Under the pieces are notes generated by a model, which was given only the letters and a program-made list of their open reading frames with translations, searched no databases and had not been told where the DNA came from. Shown piece after piece: positions 1-7,616 of a stretch of 45,746 nt of DNA. The translations under genes were made by a program, and so were the position numbers. How positions within the stretch are numbered: the stretch's first letter is position 1; each line of letters opens with the position of its first letter. Source of the DNA: Acidobacteriaceae bacterium (lineage in GTDB: Bacteria > Acidobacteriota > Terriglobia > Terriglobales > Acidobacteriaceae); the NCBI GenBank assembly GCA_003156805.1, contig PMHV01000027.1, positions 2,253 to 47,998 of the forward strand. The letters are read 5' to 3'.

Positions 1-1287
1 CAGGATCTGCAAGGCCCCAAGATCCGCACTGGGCGCCTGGAGCGGCATGAGCCGGTGCAGATCAAAACCGGGTCCGTGGTCATCATTACCCCTAGAGATA
101 TCGCCGGCACCGCCACGCGAATTGCTACTACCTTTCCCGATCTGGCCCGCGAAGTAGGCGACGGCGCTCACATTCTCTTGTGCGACGGACTGATCGAATT
201 GCGTGTGCGCACCGTGCGCGGCAAAGACGTGGTCTGCGACGTCGTCAACGGCGGAATTCTGGGCGAGCATCAGGGCATAAACTTGCCCGGTGTCGCGCTA
301 TCGATTCCCGCGCTCACCGAAAAGGACCGGAGGGACCTTGAGTTCGGTATTAGCCACGGCGTGGATGCACTGGCCATCTCTTTTGTGCGTACCGCCGCAG
401 ACGTATCTGTGGTCAAGCAGATCATTGCGGGCAAGGGAAGTGACCTTCCCGTGATCGCCAAGCTGGAGAAGCCGCAGGCCATCGACCATCTCGAAGAAAT
501 CCTGGAAGCGGCCGACGGCGTGATGGTTGCCCGCGGCGATCTCGGCGTCGAAATGGCGCCGGAAAAAGTTCCCGTGATTCAGAAACATGTGATCCGGCGG
601 GCGGCGGAGTGGCGCAAGCCGGTAATCACGGCCACGCAGATGCTGGAATCGATGATCGAGAACCCCCGCCCGACGCGCGCCGAGGCCAGCGACGTGGCCA
701 ATGCCATCTTTGACGGGAGCGACTCCGTGATGCTTTCCGGGGAAACCGCCAGTGGCCGCTATCCGCGCGAGGCCGTCGCCATCATGGCGCGGATCGTGGT
801 CGAAGCGGAAGGCAACATGGGAGAGTTCACGCAGCCACGCCGCCGCCGCAACCAGCATGGTCTTTCGATTGCCGAAACCATCTGCGAATCCATCGCCCAC
901 GCCGCCGAAGATTTGCCCATGGGCGCAATCGCCGTGTTCACGGAAACCGGTAATACCGCGCGCATGATTTCGAAATACCGGCCGCAAGCCGCCATCTATG
1001 CTTTCACTCACGCCATACCGGTGGTGCAGCGCGCGAATCTTTTCTGGGGAGTGCATCCCATCCGCTGCCGTCAGGCCCGTTCCGCGGAACAAATGGTCGG
1101 CATGGCCGAAAAGGAGCTTCTAGGCCGCCGATTGCTGAAGCCTGGCGACGTACTCGGCGTGGTCGCCGGCACTCGCCAGGCTTCCGGCTCCACCAACCTG
1201 ATGCGTCTGCACGTGGTCACCGCCGAAGAGGCCAACGCCGCGACTCAGCCAAGCGCCACGCGTGGCGCGAGCCGCAAGAAGCTATAA
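1..1287 (+). CDS. pyk: Pyruvate kinase, 5' end cut by the window
   Basis: Cytosolic glycolytic enzyme converting phosphoenolpyruvate and ADP to pyruvate and ATP. The frame is open from base 1, where it reads DLQGPKIRTG, the conserved strand near the start of pyruvate kinases, so roughly the first 60-80 residues lie outside the window; the GTG at 55 is inside the B domain and is not the true start. The active-site signature around VIAKLEKPQAI carries the catalytic Lys, followed by the metal/phosphate segment ARGDLGVE, then ITATQMLESMI and the MLSGETA block. The C-terminal domain (GMAEKELL, then GDVLGVVAGT) is present to the stop. About 429 residues are visible, consistent with a full-length 470-500 residue enzyme. 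The product is clear; upstream context is not visible. Confidence 0.97.
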   Translation, partial: QDLQGPKIRTGRLERHEPVQIKTGSVVIITPRDIAGTATRIATTFPDLAREVGDGAHILLCDGLIELRVRTVRGKDVVCDVVNGGILGEHQGINLPGVALSIPALTEKDRRDLEFGISHGVDALAISFVRTAADVSVVKQIIAGKGSDLPVIAKLEKPQAIDHLEEILEAADGVMVARGDLGVEMAPEKVPVIQKHVIRRAAEWRKPVITATQMLESMIENPRPTRAEASDVANAIFDGSDSVMLSGETASGRYPREAVAIMARIVVEAEGNMGEFTQPRRRRNQHGLSIAETICESIAHAAEDLPMGAIAVFTETGNTARMISKYRPQAAIYAFTHAIPVVQRANLFWGVHPIRCRQARSAEQMVGMAEKELLGRRLLKPGDVLGVVAGTRQASGSTNLMRLHVVTAEEANAATQPSATRGASRKKL

Positions 1288-1296
1288 TCGCAACTT

Positions 1297-1620
1297 ATGG
1301 CTCAGGAATTCCTCTCGCTGGCGATCTGGGAGCCTCTGCCCGGAATGGAGGCAGCTTCGCTTTCCACCATCCACGAGCTGATCGGCATTCTTGCGCAGAA
1401 AGGGTACAGCCGCGATCTTCTCTATCGGAGCGCTGATTTCCAATACGTGCTCCTGCGCTACTGGAAGTCCGAGGAAGTGCGCCGCTCTGCCCAGGAGGAT
1501 CCTGACGTGCTTCGCTGCTGGGCTCGGCTGGGGAATGAGATTAAGATCGTGAAGGTCTATGAGAAACTGGACGACGCCAGTTCGCAAAGCCGCACTGAAA
1601 CTACGCGGGAAAAGCCTTAA
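1297..1620 (+). CDS. Small conserved-looking protein, possible dimeric alpha/beta-barrel fold
   Basis: A 107-residue soluble protein starting 9 bases after the pyk stop. No signal peptide or membrane segment is visible. It has an N-terminal beta-like stretch (FLSLAIWEPLPG), an amphipathic helix (STIHELIGILAQKGYS), a second strand (FQYVLLRYWKSEEV) and a final strand (NEIKIVKVYEKL). That alternation and size resemble antibiotic-biosynthesis-monooxygenase/EthD-type ferredoxin-like barrels, but no family signature is secure, so no function is assigned. A TATAAT hexamer overlaps the pyk stop (1283-1288), leaving only 8 bases before the ATG, and there is no Shine-Dalgarno close to the start. It may be read from the pyk transcript or as a near-leaderless message. 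Confidence 0.7.
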   Translation: MAQEFLSLAIWEPLPGMEAASLSTIHELIGILAQKGYSRDLLYRSADFQYVLLRYWKSEEVRRSAQEDPDVLRCWARLGNEIKIVKVYEKLDDASSQSRTETTREKP

Positions 1621-1636
1621 TAGCGAGTCAGCATCC

Positions 1637-2308
1637 GTGGCCGCGCACTCGAGCCCGCAGGTTTTCACGGATGTCTCGGTTGATCCCTTTGTCCGCGGAT
1701 TCCTGCATCATCCTGATAATCCCAGCGGCCATGGCGTGGTGCTGACCCACGGCGCAGGATCAAACTGCCGCGCCCCGTTGCTTATCGCTCTGGCCGAAAC
1801 CTTCGCCAAAGCCGGCTTCACCGTACTGCGTTGCGATCTGCCGTATCGTCAGGACCGCCCTTACGGTCCGCCGCTGCCGGGCAACGCCAAACGGGACCGG
1901 GCGGGCTTGGCCAATGCTGTCGCGGCGCTTAAGAACATGGCGCAGGGCCGAGTCTTCCTCGGCGGCCACTCCTACGGTGGCCGGCAATCGAGCATGCTCT
2001 GCGCCGATGCGCCCAACATGGTTGCAGGTCTTCTCTTGCTCTCCTACCCTCTGCACTCGCCGGGCAAACCGGAGCAGCTGCGCACGCAGCACTTTCCGAA
2101 CCTCCGTACTCCCGCCCTCTTTGTCCACGGCACTCGCGATCCCTTCGGCTCGATCGCGGAACTCGATCAGGCGCTCAAACTCATTCCCGCGAAAACGAAG
2201 TTATTGGTGGTTGAAGGCGCAGGTCACGATTTGGGTTTCAAAGGGAAAGCGAGACGCGAAGAACTACCCATGCAGGTTTGTGAAACGTTTCAGTCGTTCT
2301 TGCTTTGA
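1637..2308 (+). CDS. Alpha/beta-hydrolase (KANL3/Tex30, dienelactone hydrolase-like)
   Basis: Cytosolic serine hydrolase of about 223 residues; substrate unknown. Visible features: the oxyanion-side motif LTHGAGSN, the nucleophile elbow GHSYGGR with the catalytic Ser, an acid residue in HGTRDPFG and the catalytic His in GAGHDLG. This compact lid-poor layout is that of the KANL3/Tex30-type abhydrolases. The start is uncertain: an in-frame ATG at 1559 would overlap the preceding gene by 62 bases and add 26 residues not matching the fold, so the GTG at 1637, 16 bases after the upstream stop, is preferred. The 3' end overlaps the convergent YjbR gene by 19 bases. No signal peptide. Confidence 0.85.
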   Translation: MAAHSSPQVFTDVSVDPFVRGFLHHPDNPSGHGVVLTHGAGSNCRAPLLIALAETFAKAGFTVLRCDLPYRQDRPYGPPLPGNAKRDRAGLANAVAALKNMAQGRVFLGGHSYGGRQSSMLCADAPNMVAGLLLLSYPLHSPGKPEQLRTQHFPNLRTPALFVHGTRDPFGSIAELDQALKLIPAKTKLLVVEGAGHDLGFKGKARREELPMQVCETFQSFLL

Positions 2309-2643
2309 AACAGTTTCACCACGCGTTTCGGAGCTGTGTTGCGCCAGGCCGCGGCAAGCGCTTCACTCACTGTCGTCTTTGTGGCCGCTTTCAAACGCAC
2401 GTTCGTGGCGCCGCTGCGTCCCCATGCGCCCTTCACTGGTTGGAAAAACTGTGGTTCCGCTTGCGTGAAAAAACGCTGCTGTTCCGGGGTCAGCTTCACC
2501 ATGGCCCATTCAGCGTCGGGATAGCCGAGGGTGGCAAAGATCTTTCCGCCCACCCGAAAATCGGGATGGTCCATGTGCGCTCTTTCCGCCGTTTCAGGAA
2601 GGCTCAGAGCCATGCGCCGGAAATCATCGCTGGTTATAGGCAT
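2290..2643 (-). CDS. YjbR/MmcQ-family protein
   Basis: A 117-residue protein with the YjbR (MmcQ) domain over its full length. Matching features are an N-terminal helix with ALSLPET, then FRVGGKIFATLG, VKLTPEQQ, and the PVKGAWGRSG segment, ending in a helix rich in Ala/Lys. The family has a double-wing/CyaY-like fold and is often proposed to bind DNA or nucleotides, but no molecular role is firmly established, so none is assigned. It is transcribed towards the alpha/beta-hydrolase, with coding 3' ends overlapping by 19 bases. The interval between its start and the rhomboid stop (2644-2752) holds nothing recognisable. Confidence 0.88.
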   Translation of the reverse strand: MPITSDDFRRMALSLPETAERAHMDHPDFRVGGKIFATLGYPDAEWAMVKLTPEQQRFFTQAEPQFFQPVKGAWGRSGATNVRLKAATKTTVSEALAAAWRNTAPKRVVKLFQSKND

Positions 2644-2752
2644 ACTGGCCGGGGAGACGTTGTGGAGATCCTCGTCGGCATCAGCTCGAATCGGGCTTCG
2701 TTGTGCAGCGGAGCCGGCTAAATCAGGGCAGCGTGCAGCTGCCCAAAATTAT

Positions 2753-3592
2753 TCAGTTCACCCAACCCGATTTCGATCCGCCGTTGCCTTTACGTGGGTC
2801 GTCATCCGGTGGAATGTAATTGCCGTGTTCGTCGAAGTGAACCTGGCGGTCATGCTTCTGCATGTAAACTTCGAACTTCCGTGCTGCGCGCCGCCGCTTC
2901 CAGCGATAGAACGCGTTGCGCATCGCGAAGTACTTTTCGCCGAGACGAAAGTTAAATCCCGCGCGTGGACCACGCTTCACGTAAAGATAGCCGAAGAACA
3001 ACCCTCCCAAATGGGCTACGTAGGCGACATTGCCGCCTCCCGCCATGGCCAGCGCCAGCGTCACCACAATCAGGATCGCCACAAAATACTTGGCCTTGAT
3101 GAGAAAGGGAAACGGAATCATCATGATCTCGTTTTCCCCAAACACCATGCCGAACGCAATCAGAACGGCAAACACTCCCCCGGACGCTCCCACCGTCGGA
3201 GTGAACGGGCTTCCCAACGCGTGCGTGTAGGAGAGCGCAATGGTCGTCACCGCTGCGCCAATCACGCCCACGGAGAAGAGTTCTACAAAGCGCCGCGTGC
3301 CCCATGCGCCTTCAAAGGCGGACCCGAACATCCAGATGCCGAGCATGTTGCCGAACCAGTGCATGAACGTCACGTGCAGAAAGCTGTAGGTCACGATCTG
3401 CCAGACCCACCCGTGCACAACCGCATCCGGCACCAAGGCGAAATGGTCAAACACGAACCGCACCACGTCAGGCAGCGCCAGCCCGAACAATTCCATGAGC
3501 AGAAAAATTCCGGTATTCAAGGCCAGCAGCCAGGTCACCGCCCGGGTAAACGGGGGCAGGCTCAGAGTCATCGCTTCGCCGCGTCTCCGCAC
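2753..3592 (-). CDS. Rhomboid-family intramembrane serine protease
   Basis: Polytopic inner-membrane protease that cuts single-pass membrane proteins inside the bilayer. The rhomboid core spans about residues 17-205 and has six hydrophobic segments. The HxxxxH pair in FLHVTFMHWFGN is at H73/H78, the catalytic Ser of the GxSG motif (GASGG) is S137 and its dyad partner is H194 in YVAHLGG. A charged cytosolic tail of about 70 residues follows, rich in Arg then Asp/Pro. The GTG at 3592 is used because AGAGG stands 7 bases upstream; an ATG at 3571 would shorten the protein by 7 residues. Natural substrate is not indicated by the neighbours. Confidence 0.93.
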   Translation of the reverse strand: MRRRGEAMTLSLPPFTRAVTWLLALNTGIFLLMELFGLALPDVVRFVFDHFALVPDAVVHGWVWQIVTYSFLHVTFMHWFGNMLGIWMFGSAFEGAWGTRRFVELFSVGVIGAAVTTIALSYTHALGSPFTPTVGASGGVFAVLIAFGMVFGENEIMMIPFPFLIKAKYFVAILIVVTLALAMAGGGNVAYVAHLGGLFFGYLYVKRGPRAGFNFRLGEKYFAMRNAFYRWKRRRAARKFEVYMQKHDRQVHFDEHGNYIPPDDDPRKGNGGSKSGWVN

Positions 3593-3642
3593 AAGATATC
3601 CTCTCGCTTGATTCTACTAGCCGGACGCCTGGTTTTCTTGCC

Positions 3643-5040
3643 TCATCGCTCCGGCGCTGGAACCACCGGCAAACTTCGGTGTCCCCGCGTATCTACCGCT
3701 CTTACCGCGAAAATCACATTATCCTTTGAAATGGGCAGCGTGGCCCGGGTGACGTTGCCAACCTCCTGGATGTGTTCCCATCCCGGACTTGTGGTGCCGC
3801 GCCACACGACCTCATATCCCGCGGCCGATCCGCCAGTCGAGCCCGCCCAGGTAATCGTCGAGTCGTTCTCCAGATCTTTCGTCAGCAGATGCACATTTGC
3901 CGGAGGCGCAGGCGCTAAAGCCAGCGACGCCAGTGTGGCCGCATTCAGCCGCGCTACCCGCGCCACATAATCGAAGTCCACAAACTTTGTCAGATCGCCA
4001 TATTCGATGCCGTTTTCCGTCCGCACGTTCTGGTGCTGGTGGTGAAAATCCTCGCGAAATTCGGTGAAGCGAACCGCAGAGAACCCCTGCTGATTGAACG
4101 AAGAATGGTCGCCTCCGCGCAAGTAACGATCAAGCCGGAAAACAAGCACCGGCTTCACGCCCGCGTCATAGGCGCGGCCCACATCGCCGATATACCTCGC
4201 TAGTTGCCGTGATCCCGAATCATTTTCCCCGCCCAACCCGCGAATGCGCCGGATGTCCTGCTCTGTGGCGGCCGCCGGCAGACCTTCGGAAAACACGCGC
4301 ACGACAGCACGGTCCTGCTCCGCGCTTTTGTCGCCGCCCACAATGTCATTGTTCAGCACCGCCTCAAGGTTCCAACCCTGATCTTTGGCCATCTTGGCAA
4401 AATGGCTGCTGCCGTATAATCCCTGCTCTTCGCCGGCCACGGTCAGAAAAATGATGGTCGCCGGGAAGCTCATCTTGCTCAGCACCCGCGCGCATTCCAG
4501 GCTGACTGCGGTCCCACTGCCATCGTCGTTCGCGCCCGGCGCGTCGGCCGTGGCGTTGAAATTGTCGCTGTTGCGCGAATCGTAGTGACCTGTCACCAGC
4601 ACGATGCGTTTTGCATTCTCCGGGTTGGTACCCTTCAACACTGCATAAACATTGATAAGTTCGGTAGGGTTGGGAATGCGGTCGGCAGGCTGTTCGGTGA
4701 AAACATCCGTCTTCACTTCCAGGCATCCGTTACAATCTTTCGAATAGCGCTCGAATTCCGACTTAATCCATTCCCGCGCCGCGCCGATGCCGCGCCCTCC
4801 GGAGATCGCAGCCGGATCCTGGGCCGAGAGCGTCGACCGCGTCCCAAAGCTCGCCAGTTTGTCGACATCTGCGTGAATGCGATCCGCCGAAACCTGCTGC
4901 ATTGCGGCGGCAATGCGCGCATCCGCCGGCATGGTTTCAACTGCGTCCGAACCCGGCGCGGGTTGCACTTGCGCCGAGCTGTTGGCAGCCAGAACCAAGG
5001 CCAGAGAGAGAAGCCACGTTTGTCCAAAAAAAGCGCCCAT
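3643..5040 (-). CDS. Secreted M28-family zinc aminopeptidase with C-terminal fibronectin-III-like domain
   Basis: Exported metallopeptidase (465 residues) expected to release N-terminal amino acids outside the cytoplasm. The start at 5040 is chosen because GGAG sits 8 bases upstream and the product begins with a clear signal peptide (hydrophobic core TWLLSLALVLA, cleavage near NSSAQ); an upstream in-frame start at 5127 would bury this signal 29 residues in. The di-zinc ligands of family M28 are all visible: H152 in GHYDSR, D172 in GANDDGSG, the E204/E205 pair in AGEEQG, D232 in NNDIVGG and the late His in GGDHSSF. The last ~90 residues form a beta-rich FN3-like domain often used for surface or substrate contact. 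Two Cys near 103-106 may form a disulfide. Confidence 0.93.
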   Translation of the reverse strand: MGAFFGQTWLLSLALVLAANSSAQVQPAPGSDAVETMPADARIAAAMQQVSADRIHADVDKLASFGTRSTLSAQDPAAISGGRGIGAAREWIKSEFERYSKDCNGCLEVKTDVFTEQPADRIPNPTELINVYAVLKGTNPENAKRIVLVTGHYDSRNSDNFNATADAPGANDDGSGTAVSLECARVLSKMSFPATIIFLTVAGEEQGLYGSSHFAKMAKDQGWNLEAVLNNDIVGGDKSAEQDRAVVRVFSEGLPAAATEQDIRRIRGLGGENDSGSRQLARYIGDVGRAYDAGVKPVLVFRLDRYLRGGDHSSFNQQGFSAVRFTEFREDFHHQHQNVRTENGIEYGDLTKFVDFDYVARVARLNAATLASLALAPAPPANVHLLTKDLENDSTITWAGSTGGSAAGYEVVWRGTTSPGWEHIQEVGNVTRATLPISKDNVIFAVRAVDTRGHRSLPVVPAPER

Positions 5041-5127
5041 GATGGAAACTCCAACCTGCGAAATGTCAAGGACAAAAGCTCGTTTCCCCAGTTTCGAAAA
5101 AATATTCGTTTCACCGGGCACGCCCAC

Positions 5128-5157
5128 TTGACCTCCGGTGTGCGGAGAATCTAAATA
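5128..5157 (+). promoter_or_regulatory. Possible promoter for the zinc-ribbon/secreted-protein cluster
   Basis: TTGACC (5128-5133) is followed after 18 bases by TAAATA (5152-5157), about 35 bases before the zinc-ribbon ATG. The -35 is one mismatch from consensus and the -10 is weak, so this is a candidate only. It lies in the gap to the divergent peptidase gene. Confidence 0.35.
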
Positions 5158-5191
5158 TTACCAGTGGCGTCTAATGGGAGCGGAGGCAATC

Positions 5192-5392
5192 ATGGTTCTT
5201 TGTCCCGAATGCGAAACTAATCTGGATGTTGATCAGGAAGAGGTCGAAGAGGGGGAAATCATCTCGTGCCCAGAGTGCGGCACAGACTTTGAAGTCGTGA
5301 CCACCAGTCCTCTTGAACTGAAGGCGATTGAGGCAGGTTACGAGGAGGACGACGAAGAGGAAGAAGAAAGCGAAGATGGTGACTACTCCTAG
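5192..5392 (+). CDS. LysW-like zinc-ribbon protein with acidic tail
   Basis: A 66-residue cytosolic protein. Two CPEC knuckles (C4/C7 and C26/C29) form a zinc ribbon, and the segment DFEVVTTSPLEL after the second knuckle matches the layout of LysW, the amino-group carrier protein of lysine/arginine biosynthesis. Unlike LysW it does not end in the EDWGE sequence whose terminal Glu is conjugated to substrate; it ends in a run of Asp/Glu and then GDYS. It may therefore not act as a carrier, and a structural or regulatory zinc-ribbon role is possible. The start at 5192 is supported by GGAGG 5 bases upstream; the longer frame from 5138 has no such site. The next gene begins inside its acidic-tail codons. 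Confidence 0.82.
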   Translation: MVLCPECETNLDVDQEEVEEGEIISCPECGTDFEVVTTSPLELKAIEAGYEEDDEEEEESEDGDYS

Positions 5393-5825
5393 AATCTCCC
5401 GTTCCTCCAGTTTCCCGCAGTTGTTTCTTTCAACCCTGTGGTTTGGGTTCTTCCTGCTTGCTCTGAATCCGCATTCTTTGCCGATCGCCACCGCCGCGCC
5501 CGCGTCACAAAAGTTGAAACCCAACGATCCCTATGCCCTCATTTTCGGCACGGTCTGGGGACCGGACGACCGCCCCGTGTATGGAATTGCGGTTAAGATT
5601 CGTCGCGCTCAGGATAAGAAACCGCGATGGGAGATCTCTTCCGATCATCATGGCGAGTTTGCGCAGCGCGTTCCGGCGGGCAAGGTAGACTATGTAGTGT
5701 GGGCCGATCTCAAGGGCGTGAAAATGCAGGACGGTAGCCGGTTGCGTTTGGCGCAGGAGGTGACGCTCCAGATCGAATACGACGAGCGCGCCGACATCGG
5801 TTTACACCTAACCGTGGACAAATGA
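5376..5825 (+). CDS. Small secreted carboxypeptidase-regulatory-like domain protein
   Basis: A 149-residue exported protein. Residues 1-42 form a signal peptide with hydrophobic core FLSTLWFGFFLLAL and a probable cut after TAAPA. The mature part is a single beta-sandwich of the CarboxypepD_reg type, opening with LIFGTVWGPDDRPVYGIAV, the usual strand plus DxxGxPxxG-like turn, and closing with EVTLQIEYDERADIGLHL. Such domains are transthyretin-like modules found at the N terminus of Oar-type receptors; here one stands alone. The ATG at 5376 overlaps the zinc-ribbon gene by 17 bases and is preceded by a purine-rich stretch, suggesting coupled translation. Binding partner unknown. Confidence 0.82.
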   Translation: MVTTPRISRSSSFPQLFLSTLWFGFFLLALNPHSLPIATAAPASQKLKPNDPYALIFGTVWGPDDRPVYGIAVKIRRAQDKKPRWEISSDHHGEFAQRVPAGKVDYVVWADLKGVKMQDGSRLRLAQEVTLQIEYDERADIGLHLTVDK

Positions 5826-5832
5826 GACTCGC

Positions 5833-6204
5833 ATGACTCCCAGACTTTCTCTCAAGAACGCTTCCGTCACTGCCTGCGCGTTGCTCGTCGCCATGGCCGT
5901 CGCTGCCAATGCCGCTCCCGACAAGAACGACAAGTCTCAGGGGCGTCTGCTCTATGGCAAAGTCCTCGACCCCCAGGATAATCCCCTGTCTGGCGCCATT
6001 GTTTATCTCACCAACGCACGCTCCCATGCCGTTAAGACCTATATCGCCGGCGGGGACGGCACCTATCGTTTTCCCGGCCTCTCGGCCACGGTGGACTATG
6101 AGGTCTACGCCCAGCACAACGGCCACAAAAGTGACACCAAATCGTTAAGTCAGTTCGATGACCGCTCCCAGGTCTACCTCGATCTTAAGATCGATACGCG
6201 ATAG
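5833..6204 (+). CDS. Second small secreted carboxypeptidase-regulatory-like protein
   Basis: A 123-residue protein beginning 7 bases after the previous stop, so almost certainly in the same transcript. It has a signal peptide (core VTACALLVAMAVAANA, cut near NAAPD) and one transthyretin-like CarboxypepD_reg fold: GRLLYGKVLDPQDNPLSGAIVYL, a GGDGTYRFPGL turn and YEVYAQHNG. The GDGTYRFPGL segment is the typical signature of this fold (usually G-x-Y-x-F-x-x-L). It is related to the preceding protein in domain type but clearly diverged in sequence. A structural or adhesive envelope role is possible; the sequence does not show an enzyme active site. Confidence 0.85.
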   Translation: MTPRLSLKNASVTACALLVAMAVAANAAPDKNDKSQGRLLYGKVLDPQDNPLSGAIVYLTNARSHAVKTYIAGGDGTYRFPGLSATVDYEVYAQHNGHKSDTKSLSQFDDRSQVYLDLKIDTR

Positions 6205-6307
6205 GCTGGCCGTGCCGGGCAGAGCCGGATGGGTAAGTTTCCAAGCAACTTTTGCCCGGTTTACGGGTTCAAAATTAAGGAGTAGACGTTTTTCTTGGGA
6301 GGCGACT

Positions 6308-6907
6308 TTGAAAGCACGGCAATGGTTTCAGAAAGCAAGTTCGCGGATGGCTGCGCAGGCCCTTTTGGCCGGCCTGATTGTGTTCGGTGCGGCAGCCTCG
6401 GCCTGCGCTCAAAACGGGGCCATGAGTCCTTATCAGGACGAAAAAGACGGCGTGAGCGCCGGTGGAAAATGGACGGAATTCCAGTCCGAAGACAAGATGA
6501 CAGGCGCTAAGAAGGTTCGATTTGAACTGCTCTCGAACAATTATTTTCGCGAAGACCCCGACTACAAGCCGCGAGTCGAAATCATATGCGCCGACGGCAA
6601 ATACCAGCGCGCCGTCTTTAACCCCGGTGCCCGGCTGGGACGGCCCGATTATCCCGGCTTCTGGGGCCAGCCGAAGATGGAAGTGATGGTCCGCATCGAC
6701 GGAAGCCACGACCATAAGGGCTGGAACTGGGAGCGCGACCGCGTCCTCGCCATGGACAAAGGCACGATCCGCGGCGCGATCGGGGCCCAGGTATTCAACG
6801 TGGAAGTCAAAACCAGGACCGGTTACGCCATCGCCGAGTTCTCGCCCGCAGGCTTGAATCTGGACGAAGCGAAGCACGCGTGCGATCTGACTCCGCATAA
6901 GCCTTAG
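6308..6907 (+). CDS. Secreted protein of unknown function
   Basis: A 199-residue exported protein not assigned to a family. The TTG at 6308 is chosen because GGGAGG lies 5 bases upstream; the open frame extends to 6158 but would overlap the previous gene, and an internal ATG at 6347 begins at the hydrophobic core. The signal peptide core is AAQALLAGLIVFGAAASACA. The mature region begins KWTEFQSEDKMTGAKKVRFEL, a strand-turn-strand with a DxMT element resembling small periplasmic beta proteins such as the TagO/VasI type, though no T6SS gene is near. Two Cys (in IICADG and HACDL) could pair in a disulfide. It follows the zinc-ribbon cluster by 103 bases and may share its transcript. Confidence 0.7.
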   Translation: MKARQWFQKASSRMAAQALLAGLIVFGAAASACAQNGAMSPYQDEKDGVSAGGKWTEFQSEDKMTGAKKVRFELLSNNYFREDPDYKPRVEIICADGKYQRAVFNPGARLGRPDYPGFWGQPKMEVMVRIDGSHDHKGWNWERDRVLAMDKGTIRGAIGAQVFNVEVKTRTGYAIAEFSPAGLNLDEAKHACDLTPHKP

Positions 6908-6980
6908 CAAGGGCCGATTATTGGTTACTTTCACGGGCATAGCCGGTGCCATTGTGCCATGTCACCCTGAGTGAGGCGGG

Positions 6981-7057
6981 CTGCCCCCCACGTGCCGGCG
7001 AAGTCGCAGTCGAACGGCCCGTCTGCCGCACATGCGCTCGAATGTCGCGGGGGGCAG
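6981..7057. repeat. Intergenic inverted repeat in a 235-bp gap
   Basis: The gap 6908-7142 has no convincing gene. It contains perfect inverted arms CTGCCCCCC (6981-6989) and GGGGGGCAG (7049-7057), near-palindromic for three more bases, around a 59-base loop. The segment just upstream (from 6960) reads TGTCACCCTGAGTGAG, similar in style to the dispersed REP-like elements seen between genes in many bacteria; copy number cannot be judged here. Confidence 0.4.
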
Positions 7058-7066
7058 GGTTTTACG

Positions 7067-7096
7067 TTGACAGGGGCCTGCGTCCAGGCGTACGAT
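7067..7096 (+). promoter_or_regulatory. Sigma70-type promoter for the 7143-8311 gene pair
   Basis: A perfect TTGACA (7067-7072) is followed by an 18-base spacer and TACGAT (7091-7096), 4 of 6 to consensus. Transcription would start near 7103, giving a leader of about 40 bases before the ATG at 7143. Confidence 0.55.
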
Positions 7097-7142
7097 TACC
7101 ACTTTTTCGCGTGTTCGCAGATCCTCTTCTCAAGGAGTGGCT

Positions 7143-7616
7143 ATGACCCAAGCCCCTCAGTCTCACCCGCTATGTTTTCGCGTCCTGCTCTTCGCAACCA
7201 TGCTCCTGCAGTTCACGATGACACAACCGGCTCATTCACAGGACGAAGGACAAGATAAGGGAAAAGCGCCCTCCAAGGCAGCGCAGGATAAGATCGAAAA
7301 AAAAATGACAGATACCCCAAGCGGGCAGGTGCTGGTGTTCAGCGGAGGAGGCGCGGCCAAGGAATCCAAGACGATTAACAACAAGGATCTCGCCGGGTAC
7401 AACTCCTTGTCGGACTTCCTCAAGTCCAACGACAGCCCCATCGCGAATTGCAAGCACCCCGTCCCGACCCCGCCCCCTCCTTGCATCATTTGCGAGAGCG
7501 GAGAGATCGTTTGCGCTACGGCCTTCCGACAGAATCCGCCTCAACCCGATGATCAACCGCGACAGCGCAACCCGCCTCGTTCGGCTAAGGCCCCGGAGGA
7601 GGATAAGCCCCAGTGA
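7143..7616 (+). CDS. Secreted Cys/Pro-rich protein of unknown function
   Basis: A 157-residue protein with no recognised family. AAGGAG (7132-7137) is 5 bases before the ATG. The N terminus is a signal peptide (core FRVLLFATMLLQFTM, cut near AHSQD). The mature chain is Lys/Asp/Gln-rich, then has a short Gly-rich segment (LVFSGGG), a probable helix (LSDFLKSND) and a Pro-rich loop with four Cys (C103, C114, C117, C124) including CIIC. The last 30 residues are Pro/Arg/Asp-rich and probably disordered. The CxxC in an exported protein could be a disulfide or metal site. Its stop overlaps the start of the next gene by 4 bases, so the two are translationally coupled and may work together. Confidence 0.72.
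   Translation: MTQAPQSHPLCFRVLLFATMLLQFTMTQPAHSQDEGQDKGKAPSKAAQDKIEKKMTDTPSGQVLVFSGGGAAKESKTINNKDLAGYNSLSDFLKSNDSPIANCKHPVPTPPPPCIICESGEIVCATAFRQNPPQPDDQPRQRNPPRSAKAPEEDKPQ

Noticed and set aside
298..1092. 264-codon minus-strand frame
   Set aside because: Shadow of pyruvate kinase; no domain and His/Arg-biased composition.
2531..3970. 479-codon plus-strand frame across the rhomboid and M28 genes
   Set aside because: Antisense to two genes with full catalytic motifs; the translation is His/Arg/Gln-rich without any domain.
6946..7258. Two short overlapping plus-strand frames in the gap before 7143
   Set aside because: No ribosome site or domain; they cross the inverted repeat and the predicted promoter.
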